From Caloramator sp. E03 (GTDB lineage: Bacteria > Bacillota > Clostridia > Clostridiales > Caloramatoraceae): 64,000 bases of DNA. Where the stretch lies: contig NZ_CP040093.1 in NCBI RefSeq assembly GCF_006016075.1, positions 992,001 to 1,056,000 on the forward strand. Direction: 5' to 3'. The notes under the pieces are model-generated. The model was not told the origin of the DNA. It saw only the letters and a program-made list of their open reading frames with translations, and made no database searches. Shown here piece by piece: positions 1 through 7,881 of the stretch. A program made the translations under genes and the position numbers. Position 1 is the stretch's first letter. Every line of letters starts with the position of its first letter.

Positions 1-857
1 CAATTAGTCTCTGGTATGCTCTTAAAATAAACTCTATAATTTCCATTATCTGATTTATAATTAAATTCACCCTCTTTATTTTTCAGCATAGTTAATGCTT
101 TAGATGAAAAGTCCAGATTAATGTCATCTGTAATTTTTTTCTTCATTATTTTGCTTGAATCTTTGTCTGCAATATAAAAACCATTTTTATCAATTAAAAA
201 AGCACTTCCTGTATTTCCTATCTTTATACTGCCTACAGAATTTTGAATCATCTTAAGGCTTATATCTGCAGTTGCAACTCCAATAAAATTTTTATTGCTA
301 TCAAAAAAAGGAGCTGTTGCTGTTATCATTGATGTTTTTGAAACTTCATCAAAATATGGATCTGACCACGCCACCCCTGAAGGGATGTTTTTACCTATTT
401 TATACCAATCATATTTAAAATAATCATACTTTTCGCTGCTATATTCATCAGTATAAACAATTTTCCCCTCTTCTCTATAAACGTATGGTCCAAAGTATTT
501 TATTCCTTCTTTATATTTATTGGGTTCAAACCAAATACCTGCTCCAAAGCTTTCAGGATTAGTAGATAAAACTCCTTTTAATAATTTTTCATAATGCTCT
601 TTACTCATTACAGCACCTGAAGATTCAGCTGATTTTGCAAGAGCTTCAACAAGTTTTGAATGCTTTGAAAGGCTTTTATCTATATCTTTTACGATTGAAT
701 CAAGCTGTGCATTCATCTTATAATCTATTTCCTTATCAATAATGGATTTTCCTGAACTATAGCTTATAGTAGTAAGCAGTATCATTGCTATAATTGAAAT
801 TGGAAGTATAGCAATGATTACAAGTAGCCTTACACTTTTTAATTTTGGTAATTTCAT
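1..857 (-). CDS. Methyl-accepting chemotaxis protein, Cache sensor part (3' end outside window)
   Basis: My translation from the ATG at 857 stays open to base 1, so the signalling half lies outside the window. The N-terminus (MKLPKLKSVRLL) runs into a hydrophobic segment (about residues 10-32), followed by a long extracytoplasmic region. That region has dCache-like blocks: GAGIWFEPN, a WSDPYFDEVSKTSMITATAPF stretch, then GVATADISL and GSAFLIDKNG. This is the normal order for a dCache_1 chemoreceptor, which senses a small ligand outside the membrane and signals through a HAMP and MCP domain. The HAMP and signalling domains are inferred, not seen. A GGAGGG ribosome site sits just before the ATG. 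A sensor kinase with the same Cache domain is the main alternative. Confidence 0.8.
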   Translation of the reverse strand, partial: MKLPKLKSVRLLVIIAILPISIIAMILLTTISYSSGKSIIDKEIDYKMNAQLDSIVKDIDKSLSKHSKLVEALAKSAESSGAVMSKEHYEKLLKGVLSTNPESFGAGIWFEPNKYKEGIKYFGPYVYREEGKIVYTDEYSSEKYDYFKYDWYKIGKNIPSGVAWSDPYFDEVSKTSMITATAPFFDSNKNFIGVATADISLKMIQNSVGSIKIGNTGSAFLIDKNGFYIADKDSSKIMKKKITDDINLDFSSKALTMLKNKEGEFNYKSDNGNYRVYFKSIPETN

Positions 858-986
858 CTTAATCCCTCCACTGTCATAATAAAATAAGTTTGGTCTTTAA
901 TATCCTTTTCGACTTAATTTGCTATTTTTTTATATTTTATATCTTAAGTTTTTTTAACCTTTAAAATCATCCTTAAAGTTTTCTCC

Positions 987-1035
987 ATTCTCCGGTGCCT
1001 GGCACCGTTTAGGTATGGAGGGACGGTTACTTATT
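987..1035. repeat. REP/MITE fragment (truncated GGTGCC-T-GGCACC palindrome plus GGGACGG motif)
   Basis: Bases 994-1006 read GGTGCC-T-GGCACC, the core of the perfect palindrome at 31264-31300, but the right arm breaks off after one more base. From 1020 it continues into GGGACGGTTACTTATT, the signature of the dispersed element seen around 24.5, 31.2, 41 and 43 kb. It lies in the gap between the chemoreceptor start and the decayed ltaE gene. The rest of that gap shows only AT-rich promoter-like sequence. Confidence 0.75.
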
Positions 1036-1088
1036 ATATTTACTTTATATAATATAAGAAATATTATAGATTTAAAGGAGGGATAAAA

Positions 1089-2120
1089 ATGAGATACATT
1101 GATTTAAGAAGCGATACAGTCACTATGCCAACCCAAGAGAATGAGAAAGAAAATGTATGGCAAAGAGTTGGAGATGAATGTTTAATAGAGATGATCCAAC
1201 AGTAATAGAGCTTGAAGATTATGCAGACAAAACTTGTTGATAAAGAGGCTGCCCTTTTTGTACCAAGTGAACCTTCGGAAATCAGCTTTCTCTCTTTACT
1301 CACTGCAACAGAGGCGATGAAGTTATTCTTGGTGATGACTGCCATATTGTTGTACATGGAAGTTGGAGCAGCATCGGTTATTGCTGGAGTACAACTTAGA
1401 ACACTTAAAAGCAATAGAGGTATACTTGATCCTGATGAAATAAAATCAAAAATAAGAGGAATAGACATACACTATCCAAAGACAGGACTTATATGCCTTG
1501 AAAATGCTCATTCAAATGGAAGAGTAATTCCTCTTGAGAATATGCAAAAAATATATAATATTGCAAAGGAATACAATATACCTGTACATCTGATGGTGCA
1601 AGGCTTTTTAATGCTGCATCATATCTTAATGTTGAGCCAAATGAAATTACAAAATACTGTGATTCTGTTATGTTCTGCCTTTCCAAAGGGCTTTGTGCAC
1701 CTGTTGGTTCAATTCTTGCTGGGAATAAAGATTTTATAGAAAAGGCAAGAAAGAAAAGAAAACTTATGGGTGGAGGATTAAGACAGGCTGGAATACTAGC
1801 TGCTGCAGGAATTATAGCCCTTAAAAATATGCGTGAAAGATTAAAGGATGATCATGAAAACGCCCTATATCTTGGAAGGGAACTATCAAAAATTCCTAAC
1901 GTTAAAGTTTTTCTTGATGATATACATATAAATATGGTTTTCTTTGATATGAGTGCTACAGGTTATAGCACTTCAAAACTTGTTGAAGAGTTTTATAAAA
2001 AGGGAATAAAAATAAACGGTGATGAAGGCGGCATAATGAGAGTTTGTAACTAACTATTGGGTAAGTAAAGAAGACATTGATTTTGTAGTAAGTACAATGA
2101 AGGAGCTTATTTTTAGATAA
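1089..2120 (+). pseudogene. ltaE: Low-specificity L-threonine aldolase, frameshifted remnant
   Basis: A good ribosome site (AAAGGAGGG) precedes ATG 1089, and the product begins MRYIDLRSDTVTMPTQE, the classic start of PLP-dependent threonine aldolase (threonine to glycine plus acetaldehyde). Beyond codon 17 the family sequence is recoverable only by switching frames. DDPTVIELEDY is in a different frame (from 1190), then AALFVPS, then GAASVIAGVQLRTLKSNRG. The region that should read VHLDGARLFNAA, including neighbours of the PLP site, is shifted near 1590. CLSKGLCAPVGSILAG, with the usual PLP-lysine context, is intact in yet another frame, and the C-terminus needs a further shift near 2045 to reach the stop at 2118. 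At least four indels make a functional product implausible. A poor assembly could imitate part of this. Confidence 0.88.
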
Positions 2121-2211
2121 TCATTAATATCAATTATAGGATTATATATCAGTACTTATTATTTTAAAAACCGAATATACATATATTGTAATAATATTAA
2201 AAGGAGTATTT

Positions 2212-2829
2212 ATGGATAGTTGTAATGATTTAGAAGTCTTAAGAGAAATTGAAGAAAACGTTGATAAATTTATAAACTCCTTGCCTTGTCAATCTAAAAT
2301 GCCAATGCCTGAAATAAAGGTAGAAGCAAAAAACCCTCAGTATGCAAAACTATTACAAAATGCCTTCTCTGGAAGCGAGGATAGCGAGCTTGCAGCAATA
2401 CTTCAATACCTTTATCATCATGAAACAATAGAAAACAAAACTATAGCTAATGCACTTTTATGCATATCTATGATTGAAATGCATCATTACGATATTTTGT
2501 CTGAGCTTATAAGTCTTCTTGGTGAAAATCCTTTTTTATATAATTCAAATAAATATTTTTACAGTACAGGAACAATTGGGTATATAGATGATCCTTTTGC
2601 ATATTTAAAAGAAGCATCTAATGATAAAAATGATGATAAAACATCTAATGAAAAAACAAGGATAAAACTTGAAAAGGATATACTATCCGAAGTAAATGCT
2701 ATTAATGCATATAACTTTATTCAAAAAAACATAAAAGATAAATATATAAACAAAATAATAGAAAAAATTATTGAAGATGAAAAATCTCATATAAGGATTT
2801 TTAATGCACTTATTCAAAAATACTGTTAA
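2212..2829 (+). CDS. Ferritin-like diiron protein (rubrerythrin/spore-coat type)
   Basis: A 205-aa protein with the ferritin-like pattern of paired Glu and ExxH motifs on a four-helix bundle. SEDSELAAILQYLYHHE (about residues 55-71) is followed by IEMHHYD near 95, ending in the ExxH-type pairing. In the second half, EVNAINAYNFIQ (about 163-174) and IIEDEKSHIRIF (about 187-198) repeat the layout. Such proteins bind two metal ions and act in peroxide or iron handling; some are spore-coat components. No rubredoxin domain or signal peptide is visible. The ATG follows a good site (AAAGGAG). It stands upstream of sspH with a short gap, so a sporulation role is possible but inferred. The precise subfamily is uncertain. 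Confidence 0.75.
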   Translation: MDSCNDLEVLREIEENVDKFINSLPCQSKMPMPEIKVEAKNPQYAKLLQNAFSGSEDSELAAILQYLYHHETIENKTIANALLCISMIEMHHYDILSELISLLGENPFLYNSNKYFYSTGTIGYIDDPFAYLKEASNDKNDDKTSNEKTRIKLEKDILSEVNAINAYNFIQKNIKDKYINKIIEKIIEDEKSHIRIFNALIQKYC

Positions 2830-2891
2830 ATATTTATTTACTATGTATATTACATCTTTATAAAGCAGATAATACTTCAAGAGGTGATTGG

Positions 2892-3074
2892 ATGTTAACT
2901 CGGAGGGCTTTAGAAATAATGCAATCTCCAAATAATATTGAAGTATTATATAAAAGCAAGCCTGTATGGCTTGAAAATGTTGAAGGAAGCAACGTTAAAG
3001 TAAAGGATCTTACTAATAATTCTATATTAGAAGTCCCTGTATCAGAACTTCAAGAAACAGGTATAATAAAATAA
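2892..3074 (+). CDS. sspH: Small acid-soluble spore protein, H type
   Basis: A 60-aa protein with the SspH layout: an N-terminal helix (LTRRALEIMQSP), then IEVLYKSKPVWLENVEG, a short turn, and the ending VPVSELQETG. The signature V.Y.G/S.PVWI...V and VPV.EL pattern of the H family is clear, and the length is typical. H-type SASPs are minor spore-core proteins made in the forespore; a protective DNA-binding role like that of alpha/beta SASPs is not established. AGAGGTGAT supplies the ribosome site. A strong hairpin terminator follows directly, so this is probably a single-gene unit controlled by a forespore sigma factor (inferred). Confidence 0.9.
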   Translation: MLTRRALEIMQSPNNIEVLYKSKPVWLENVEGSNVKVKDLTNNSILEVPVSELQETGIIK

Positions 3075-3084
3075 ATATCTCAAA

Positions 3085-3133
3085 AAATAGGAGCAATATA
3101 TTGGAACTTTGCCAATATATTGTCCTATTTTTA
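3085..3133 (+). terminator. Intrinsic terminator after sspH
   Basis: A long stem made of AATAGGA.CAATATATTGG and its complement CCAATATATTG.CCTATT, with an AACTTTG loop, followed by TTTTTAT. The two arms are flanked by A-run and T-run, so it may work on both strands. The stretch from 3134 to 3311 holds only AT-rich promoter sequence. Confidence 0.85.
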
Positions 3134-3311
3134 TATATAATCCATTTAAAAACATTTTTTCAATATTAAAACTCGATTACTATAAACAATATTCTACTAT
3201 TTATTTATTTTAGTTTAATAAATTCGAACATTTATATTATTTTTTTCATTAATGTTCACCTTTTTGTTGACAACCTTCATTATTTTTGATAATATAACAA
3301 TTGTTTTTATT

Positions 3312-3380
3312 GCTCATATAAATCTGATAATAGGGATCAGATGTTTCTACCAGGCAACCGTAAATTGCCTGACTATGGGC
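3312..3380 (+). promoter_or_regulatory. Purine riboswitch aptamer, guanine/hypoxanthine class
   Basis: P1 is GCTCATA (3312-3318) pairing with TATGGGC (3374-3380). Between them are the two conserved hairpins with the GTTTCTACC junction and an ACCGTAAATTGCC arm, the usual purine aptamer core. The base that reads the ligand sits in GACTATG, a C, which specifies guanine or hypoxanthine rather than adenine. It precedes a purine permease gene and a terminator, so excess guanine should turn transcription off. Confidence 0.93.
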
Positions 3381-3420
3381 GAATTTATTCATAGACTGCT
3401 ATTATACACTTTGCAGCTAT

Positions 3421-3461
3421 GCATGAACTCGCTCATAAAGGTTCATGCTTTTTTATTTTTT
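3421..3461 (+). terminator. Riboswitch-controlled terminator before the purine permease
   Basis: Stem GCATGAAC (3421-3428) pairs with GTTCATGC (3441-3448), then TTTTTTATTTTTT. The 12-base loop contains TCGCTCATA (3429-3437), which repeats the 5' strand of aptamer P1 and can pair with its 3' strand (3374-3382). That gives an obvious antiterminator when no ligand is bound. Confidence 0.88.
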
Positions 3462-3493
3462 CAAAGGATAAAATACTTATAAGGGGTGTTAAA

Positions 3494-4909
3494 ATGGAGA
3501 ACTTTTTTAAACTTAAAGAAAACAAAACAACCGTTAAAACAGAAATAATAGCAGGTATTACTACTTTTATAACCATGGCCTATATTCTATTTGTAAATCC
3601 ATCAATTTTGAGCCAGGCTGGTATGAACGAAAAATCTCTCTTTGGCTCAGATGTTGTAAAAGCCGGACTTTCAATAGGAAACGATAAAGTAATAGGTGCT
3701 GTTTTCGTTGCAACTATAATCTCTGCAGTTATTGCAACATTAATAATGGGACTCTTTGCAAATGTTCCCTTTGCCCAGGCTGCTGGTATGGGAATGAACG
3801 CATTTTTTACATTCTACGTTGTATTAACAGCTAAAATATCCTGGCAGGGAGCACTTGCTATTGTTTTTATATGCGGTATTATAAATATTCTAATTACTCT
3901 TACCAAGGTTAGAATTATGATAGTTGATGCGATTCCTGAGAGCCTTAAAAAGGCAACAGGCGCTGGAATCGGTCTTTTTATAGCTTTAATCGGTCTTAAA
4001 GAGGCAGGTTTTGTAGTATCCTCACCTGAAACCTTAGTACAGTTTGGAAATTTAAAAAATCCTCAAACTCTTCTTGCACTGTTTGGTCTTATGCTTACAG
4101 TAGTTTTAATGATTAAAAGAGTTAAAGGCTCAATACTTATTGGAATTATAGCAACAACAGTTCTTGGTGTGATTGCACAGGTAAGTTTAGGAGTAAAAGG
4201 ACTTAATATTTTCATCCCAGACAAATTAGTATCCGCTCCTCCAAGCCTGTCACCAACCTTTTTAAAGCTCAGCTTTAATGATTTATTCAGTGCAAAGATT
4301 GGACTTTTATCAATAATTACAATAATTATTTCCTTCAGCCTTGTTGATACCTTCGATACTATTGGAACATTCATTGGAACTACTTCAAAAACTCATATAT
4401 TCGATGATCCAAACGAAGTTCCAAAAAAGGGAAGATTCCCAAGAAAAATAGACAGAGCACTATTTGCTGATGCCATTGCAACATCAATAGGCTCATTATT
4501 AGGTACAAGCAATGTTACAACCTATGTAGAAAGCCTTGCTGGAATCAGTGAAGGAGGAAGAACAGGCTTAACATCAGTTGTTACTGCAATCTGTTTCCTT
4601 CTTTGCCTGTTCATTTCACCGATTGCTGGTATCGTTCCAGCCTTTGCAACTGCACCAGCCCTTATAATAGTTGGAATTCTTATGATAAGCTCAATAATGG
4701 AAGTTAACTTTGAAGACTTTGAAGAAGCAGTTCCTGCATTCTTTACCCTCGTTATGATGCCCTTTACCTACAGCATAGCAAATGGAATCGCAGTAGGATT
4801 TATATTCTACACATTAATTAAAATCGTAACTGGTAAGGCAAGTAAAGTTCACCCTATAATGTATATTTTCACTGCACTTTTCATATTGAAATTTGCAATG
4901 GCACTATAA
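3494..4909 (+). CDS. Guanine/hypoxanthine permease (NCS2, AzgA/PbuG type)
   Basis: The ATG at 3494 (MENFFKLKENKTTVKTEIIAG) is chosen because AAGGGGTG lies just before it; the longer open frame upstream runs through the terminator. The 471-aa product has about 12-14 membrane segments and AzgA-family signatures: AGITTFITMAYILFVNP near the N-terminus, QAAGMGMNAFF, a DTFDTIGTFIGTT segment, and SNVTTYVESLAGISEGGRTG. These are proton-driven importers of hypoxanthine, guanine or adenine. The guanine-class riboswitch upstream supports guanine/hypoxanthine as the substrate. Single-gene unit, closed by a terminator. Confidence 0.92.
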   Translation: MENFFKLKENKTTVKTEIIAGITTFITMAYILFVNPSILSQAGMNEKSLFGSDVVKAGLSIGNDKVIGAVFVATIISAVIATLIMGLFANVPFAQAAGMGMNAFFTFYVVLTAKISWQGALAIVFICGIINILITLTKVRIMIVDAIPESLKKATGAGIGLFIALIGLKEAGFVVSSPETLVQFGNLKNPQTLLALFGLMLTVVLMIKRVKGSILIGIIATTVLGVIAQVSLGVKGLNIFIPDKLVSAPPSLSPTFLKLSFNDLFSAKIGLLSIITIIISFSLVDTFDTIGTFIGTTSKTHIFDDPNEVPKKGRFPRKIDRALFADAIATSIGSLLGTSNVTTYVESLAGISEGGRTGLTSVVTAICFLLCLFISPIAGIVPAFATAPALIIVGILMISSIMEVNFEDFEEAVPAFFTLVMMPFTYSIANGIAVGFIFYTLIKIVTGKASKVHPIMYIFTALFILKFAMAL

Positions 4910-4915
4910 ATTCAA

Positions 4916-4948
4916 GGCTATGACAAAATGTCATAGCCTTTTTTATTT
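4916..4948 (+). terminator. Terminator between purine permease and PTS IIC
   Basis: Perfect stem GGCTATGAC / GTCATAGCC with a five-base loop (AAAAT), followed by TTTTTTATTTT on the + strand. It lies between convergent genes; on the - strand the tail (TTGAATTTAT) is weaker, so it may serve both. Confidence 0.87.
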
Positions 4949-4954
4949 TACAAT

Positions 4955-6028
4955 TTAAATATCAAGTGTAATTTCTATATCTGCATCATTTGCATCATCG
5001 TTTGCCTTTTCAGAAACTGGTTTTTTAAGAAAAGCTATAAGTGCTGCTGCCACAGCAGTTCCTGCTGCTAAAGCTATTAAAAGTCCAATAACATTTGTTA
5101 CAGCTGGTATAACTATTATTCCTCCCCACGCTACCTTGTTAGTTACATGAAGCAGCGCTGCTACTGAACATCCAACTGCTGAACCTATCATATTTGCTGG
5201 TATAACCTTTAGAGGATCTGCTGCTGCAAAGGGTATTGCACCTTCTGTTATACCTATAAGTCCCATTAAAAATCCTGCTTTTCCTGCTTCTTTTTCCTCA
5301 GCTGTAAATTTCTTTGGAGCTAAAAATGTTGCTACTCCAACTGCTAGTGAAGGTACTGCAACTCCTACTGCATTTATACCTGCTATTTGATAGTTTCCAT
5401 TTGAAACAGCCATTATTGTAAATGCAAAAGCAACTTTGTTTACAGGACCTCCCATATCAAAAGCATCCATTGCTCCCATTATAATTGCGATTATAACAAT
5501 ACTTCCTGCACTTAAAGAATTAAGCCAGTTTGTAAGTCCCTGAGTAATAGATGTTATTGGTGCTCCAACAACCCACTGCATAAGTCCTGCGGTTATAAAA
5601 GTTCCTATAATTGGTATTATGAATATTGTTTTTAATGATGATAATGCCTTTGGTAGTTTTATTTTTTTAAGGTAGTGTACTGTAACACCTCCAATTAAAC
5701 CTGCTGCAAGTGCACCTAAAAATCCTGCTCCCATTGCATTTCCTACTGCTGCTCCTATTGCTGCTGGAGCGATTCCAGGCCTGTCCGCTATTGAATAAGC
5801 TATAAATCCTGCAAGGATTGGTATCATAAGCTCAAAGCCTCTAACCCCTATAAAGAAAAGGTCATTGAGAAATTTATGTGTTTCCTTATCTGGCACTGCG
5901 CCTTTACCATAAAGTACAACTGACAATGCAAGAAGAATTCCTCCAGCTACAACAAAGGGAATCATATAAGAAACACCCGTCATCAAGTGTTTTCTGGTAT
6001 CTTTAAAAATTCCTTTTAATTCATTCAT
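4955..6028 (-). CDS. PTS fructose-like permease, IIC component
   Basis: A 357-aa membrane protein of the fructose/mannitol-inositol PTS class. It starts MNELKGIFKDTRKHLMTGVSYMIPFVVAGG, the standard opening of fructose-like IIC domains. Later hallmarks are DRPGIAPAAIG, GAMDAFDMGGPVNKVAF and GITEGAIPFAAADP, the last being the conserved substrate-loop GITEGAIPF. It forms the membrane channel that works with the separate IIB (6261) and IIA (7409) encoded upstream on the same strand. The substrate is not set by sequence; with a PflD-type enzyme and a transaldolase alongside, it resembles the E. coli frw set. A 232-base gap before it carries a 24-bp palindrome. The RBS is AGGAGGTC. Confidence 0.9.
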   Translation of the reverse strand: MNELKGIFKDTRKHLMTGVSYMIPFVVAGGILLALSVVLYGKGAVPDKETHKFLNDLFFIGVRGFELMIPILAGFIAYSIADRPGIAPAAIGAAVGNAMGAGFLGALAAGLIGGVTVHYLKKIKLPKALSSLKTIFIIPIIGTFITAGLMQWVVGAPITSITQGLTNWLNSLSAGSIVIIAIIMGAMDAFDMGGPVNKVAFAFTIMAVSNGNYQIAGINAVGVAVPSLAVGVATFLAPKKFTAEEKEAGKAGFLMGLIGITEGAIPFAAADPLKVIPANMIGSAVGCSVAALLHVTNKVAWGGIIVIPAVTNVIGLLIALAAGTAVAAALIAFLKKPVSEKANDDANDADIEITLDI

Positions 6029-6216
6029 AATAGACCTCCTAAGTTACAAATATTATTTTAAATAATTTTTTTAATATCATAATGATTGGAAAAATTTCGA
6101 AAATAACTTTCATTAAATAAATTCTTAAAGGGCCCATTAAGAATACTAATTAATTTTCATCCTATTTAAATTATAATTCATCACACTCCAGACTTCAAAA
6201 CCTTAATAGTATATTT

Positions 6217-6240
6217 TACTACCACATTAATGTGGTAGTA
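6217..6240. promoter_or_regulatory. Perfect 24-bp palindrome upstream of IIC, probable operator
   Basis: TACTACCACATT is followed at once by its exact reverse complement AATGTGGTAGTA. No T-run follows on either strand, so it is not a terminator. The core CACA-TTAA-TGTG recurs upstream of the PRD regulator (10028-10053), where 22 of 26 positions match. From memory, MtlR-type activators use a CACA-N4-TGTG core, which fits the regulator in this operon. Confidence 0.7.
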
Positions 6241-6260
6241 TTTCACTTATTTAGGCAAAA

Positions 6261-6572
6261 TTATTGACCTAATTTTTCTATTATTTTTTTCATTATTGCA
6301 TCTGCTTTTTTAATACAGTCACTTGAGCCTACCCTTACTATAGGCTTTCCCTTAAATCTATCTTCCTTTTTAATTCCAATATCGTTTGTAAGTATTACTA
6401 CGTTTGCCTCCTGTATATCCTTTACAGTTAGTTCATTCTCAATGCCTATTGATCCTTGAGTTTCAACCTTAATTTCTAATCCATTCTTTTTTGCAGCAAT
6501 TGCAAGAGCCTCCGCTGCTAAATAAGTATGTGCTACTCCTGATGGACATGCTGTTACTGCTACTATTTTCAT
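6261..6572 (-). CDS. PTS fructose-like IIB component
   Basis: A 103-aa cytosolic IIB of the fructose family. MKIVAVTACPSGVAHTYLAAEAL contains the phospho-accepting Cys9 in the TACPSGVAHT loop, with the usual VETQGS and NVVILTNDIGI segments. It takes phosphate from IIA (7409) and passes it to the sugar during transport through IIC (4955). Strong ribosome site (GGAGGGG). It is separated from the upstream transaldolase gene by a hairpin-bearing gap and from IIC by an operator-like palindrome, so its expression level may be tuned separately from that of its neighbours. Confidence 0.92.
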   Translation of the reverse strand: MKIVAVTACPSGVAHTYLAAEALAIAAKKNGLEIKVETQGSIGIENELTVKDIQEANVVILTNDIGIKKEDRFKGKPIVRVGSSDCIKKADAIMKKIIEKLGQ

Positions 6573-6658
6573 AATTTTCCCCTCCTAATTTCTTATCAAA
6601 AGTTATAAATTTAATCTTATATATTTCATCCTTATAACTTATACCTATTTCTTATACA

Positions 6659-6691
6659 GTGCTAATGTTTCTAATTAGAAAACATTAGCAC
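6659..6691. other. Intercistronic hairpin between transaldolase and IIB genes
   Basis: GTGCTAATGTTT (6659-6670) pairs perfectly with AAACATTAGCAC (6680-6691) around a nine-base loop. No T-run follows on the - strand, so it looks like an RNA-stability or processing hairpin inside the operon rather than a terminator. Function is inferred. Confidence 0.5.
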
Positions 6692-6721
6692 CTCGTCAAT
6701 TACTCTTCGATGTATTTATAA

Positions 6722-7393
6722 TTACCCATTTGTTTTTATGCCTTTTCCAAAAGCGTTTTCCCAATCTTCAATGAATTTATCTACGCTCCAGTCAGTTAAT
6801 GGATGGCTCATCATAGCTCTTATTATATCTGCAGGAACTGTAACACTATGAACCCCAAATTTCATAAGTTCAAGAACTTGCTGCGCATTTTTAAAGCTTG
6901 CAGCTAAAACCTTTGAATTTAAATTATTTACATTAATAATATTTACTAAGTCTTTAACAGTATTCACTCCATCTGCTGATATGTTGTCAAGTCTATTAAC
7001 ATAGGGAGCAACATAATCAGCTCCTGCCTTTGCTGCTAAAAAGCCCTGATGTGCTGTAAATATTGCTGTTGCAGTTATTTTAATGCCTTTCTTTTTAAGT
7101 TCTTTAATAGCCTTTAAGCCATCATTAGTTACCGGAATTTTAACGTACATGTTTTTTCGAAGTCCGCTTATAAACAGAGCCTCTTTTAGTATCTCTTCAT
7201 ATCTAATACTTAAAACCTGTCCATGAATAGGTGTATTTTCTCCTACAATTGAATCTATTTCATTTATTAAATCAACAAATTTTTTCTTTTCTTTTGATAC
7301 TATTGTCGGATTTGTCGTAACCCCGTCAATAGGTAAAATGTCATATAATTCTTTTATCTCTTTTACATTCCCTGTATCCAATAGCAGTTCCAT
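6722..7393 (-). CDS. Fructose-6-phosphate-aldolase-like transaldolase (FSA/TalC family)
   Basis: A 223-aa single-domain TIM-barrel aldolase, the length of E. coli FsaA/FsaB plus a few residues. MELLLDTGNVKEIKEL and GVTTNPTIVSKE give the phosphate and substrate entrance. The Schiff-base lysine is Lys85 in YVKIPVT, and TAIFTAHQGFLAAKAGADYVAPYVNRL follows. Fsa enzymes cleave fructose-6-phosphate, and as recently reported 1-deoxyfructose-6-phosphate, to glyceraldehyde-3-phosphate plus dihydroxyacetone or hydroxyacetone. Many relatives are annotated simply as transaldolase. It lies 15 bases after the PTS IIA gene and near a PflD-type enzyme, the partnership seen in E. coli. The 1-deoxy substrate here is inferred. 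Confidence 0.9.
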   Translation of the reverse strand: MELLLDTGNVKEIKELYDILPIDGVTTNPTIVSKEKKKFVDLINEIDSIVGENTPIHGQVLSIRYEEILKEALFISGLRKNMYVKIPVTNDGLKAIKELKKKGIKITATAIFTAHQGFLAAKAGADYVAPYVNRLDNISADGVNTVKDLVNIINVNNLNSKVLAASFKNAQQVLELMKFGVHSVTVPADIIRAMMSHPLTDWSVDKFIEDWENAFGKGIKTNG

Positions 7394-7408
7394 TTAAATC
7401 CACTCCTT

Positions 7409-7861
7409 TTATATAACTGATTGTAATAATTCTACAATTTCTTTCTCTGATTCAATCGTATTCAGTTTTTCAATAAAATCTTCATAAAGGAGCCTTCTTG
7501 AAATTGCAGCAAGTATTCTTAAATGTTCATTGCAGGATTCTCCATCAGATGGAACTGCTAATAAGAATACTATTTTTACAGGTTCTCCATCCATAGAATC
7601 CCATTTTATTCCTTCTTTTTTTCTTCCAAAAGCAACCGCAGGAGTTTTTACAGCACTGCATTTTCCATGTGGTATAGCTATACCAAGACCAATGCCTGTA
7701 CTTGTTTTTTTCTCTCTGTCAAACACTTCGTTTATATAGTCTTGATAAGAAACGAGCCTTCCTTCAGAATGAATCAATTTTGCAAGTTCACAAATAACCT
7801 CTTCTCGAGTATCTGCTTCAAGATTTAATTTAATTAAATTCTCATTAATAATTTTAGACAT
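7409..7861 (-). CDS. PTS fructose-like IIA component
   Basis: A 150-aa IIA(Fru) domain protein. The phosphorylated histidine is His65 in GLGIAIPHGK, and the preceding GEREKKTSTGIG-type segment (here DREKKTSTGIG) is typical. It receives phosphate from HPr and hands it to IIB. It sits 20 bases downstream of the PRD activator and 15 bases upstream of the transaldolase gene, so these are clearly cotranscribed. The regulator carries its own IIA-like domain, so this free protein should be the transport IIA. Confidence 0.92.
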   Translation of the reverse strand: MSKIINENLIKLNLEADTREEVICELAKLIHSEGRLVSYQDYINEVFDREKKTSTGIGLGIAIPHGKCSAVKTPAVAFGRKKEGIKWDSMDGEPVKIVFLLAVPSDGESCNEHLRILAAISRRLLYEDFIEKLNTIESEKEIVELLQSVI

Positions 7862-7881
7862 GATAAACCTCCAGTCATAAT

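Noticed and set aside
3419-3493. Upstream extension of the purine permease (25 residues)
   Set aside because: It would start inside the riboswitch terminator and lacks a ribosome site; ATG 3494 has AAGGGGTG in front.
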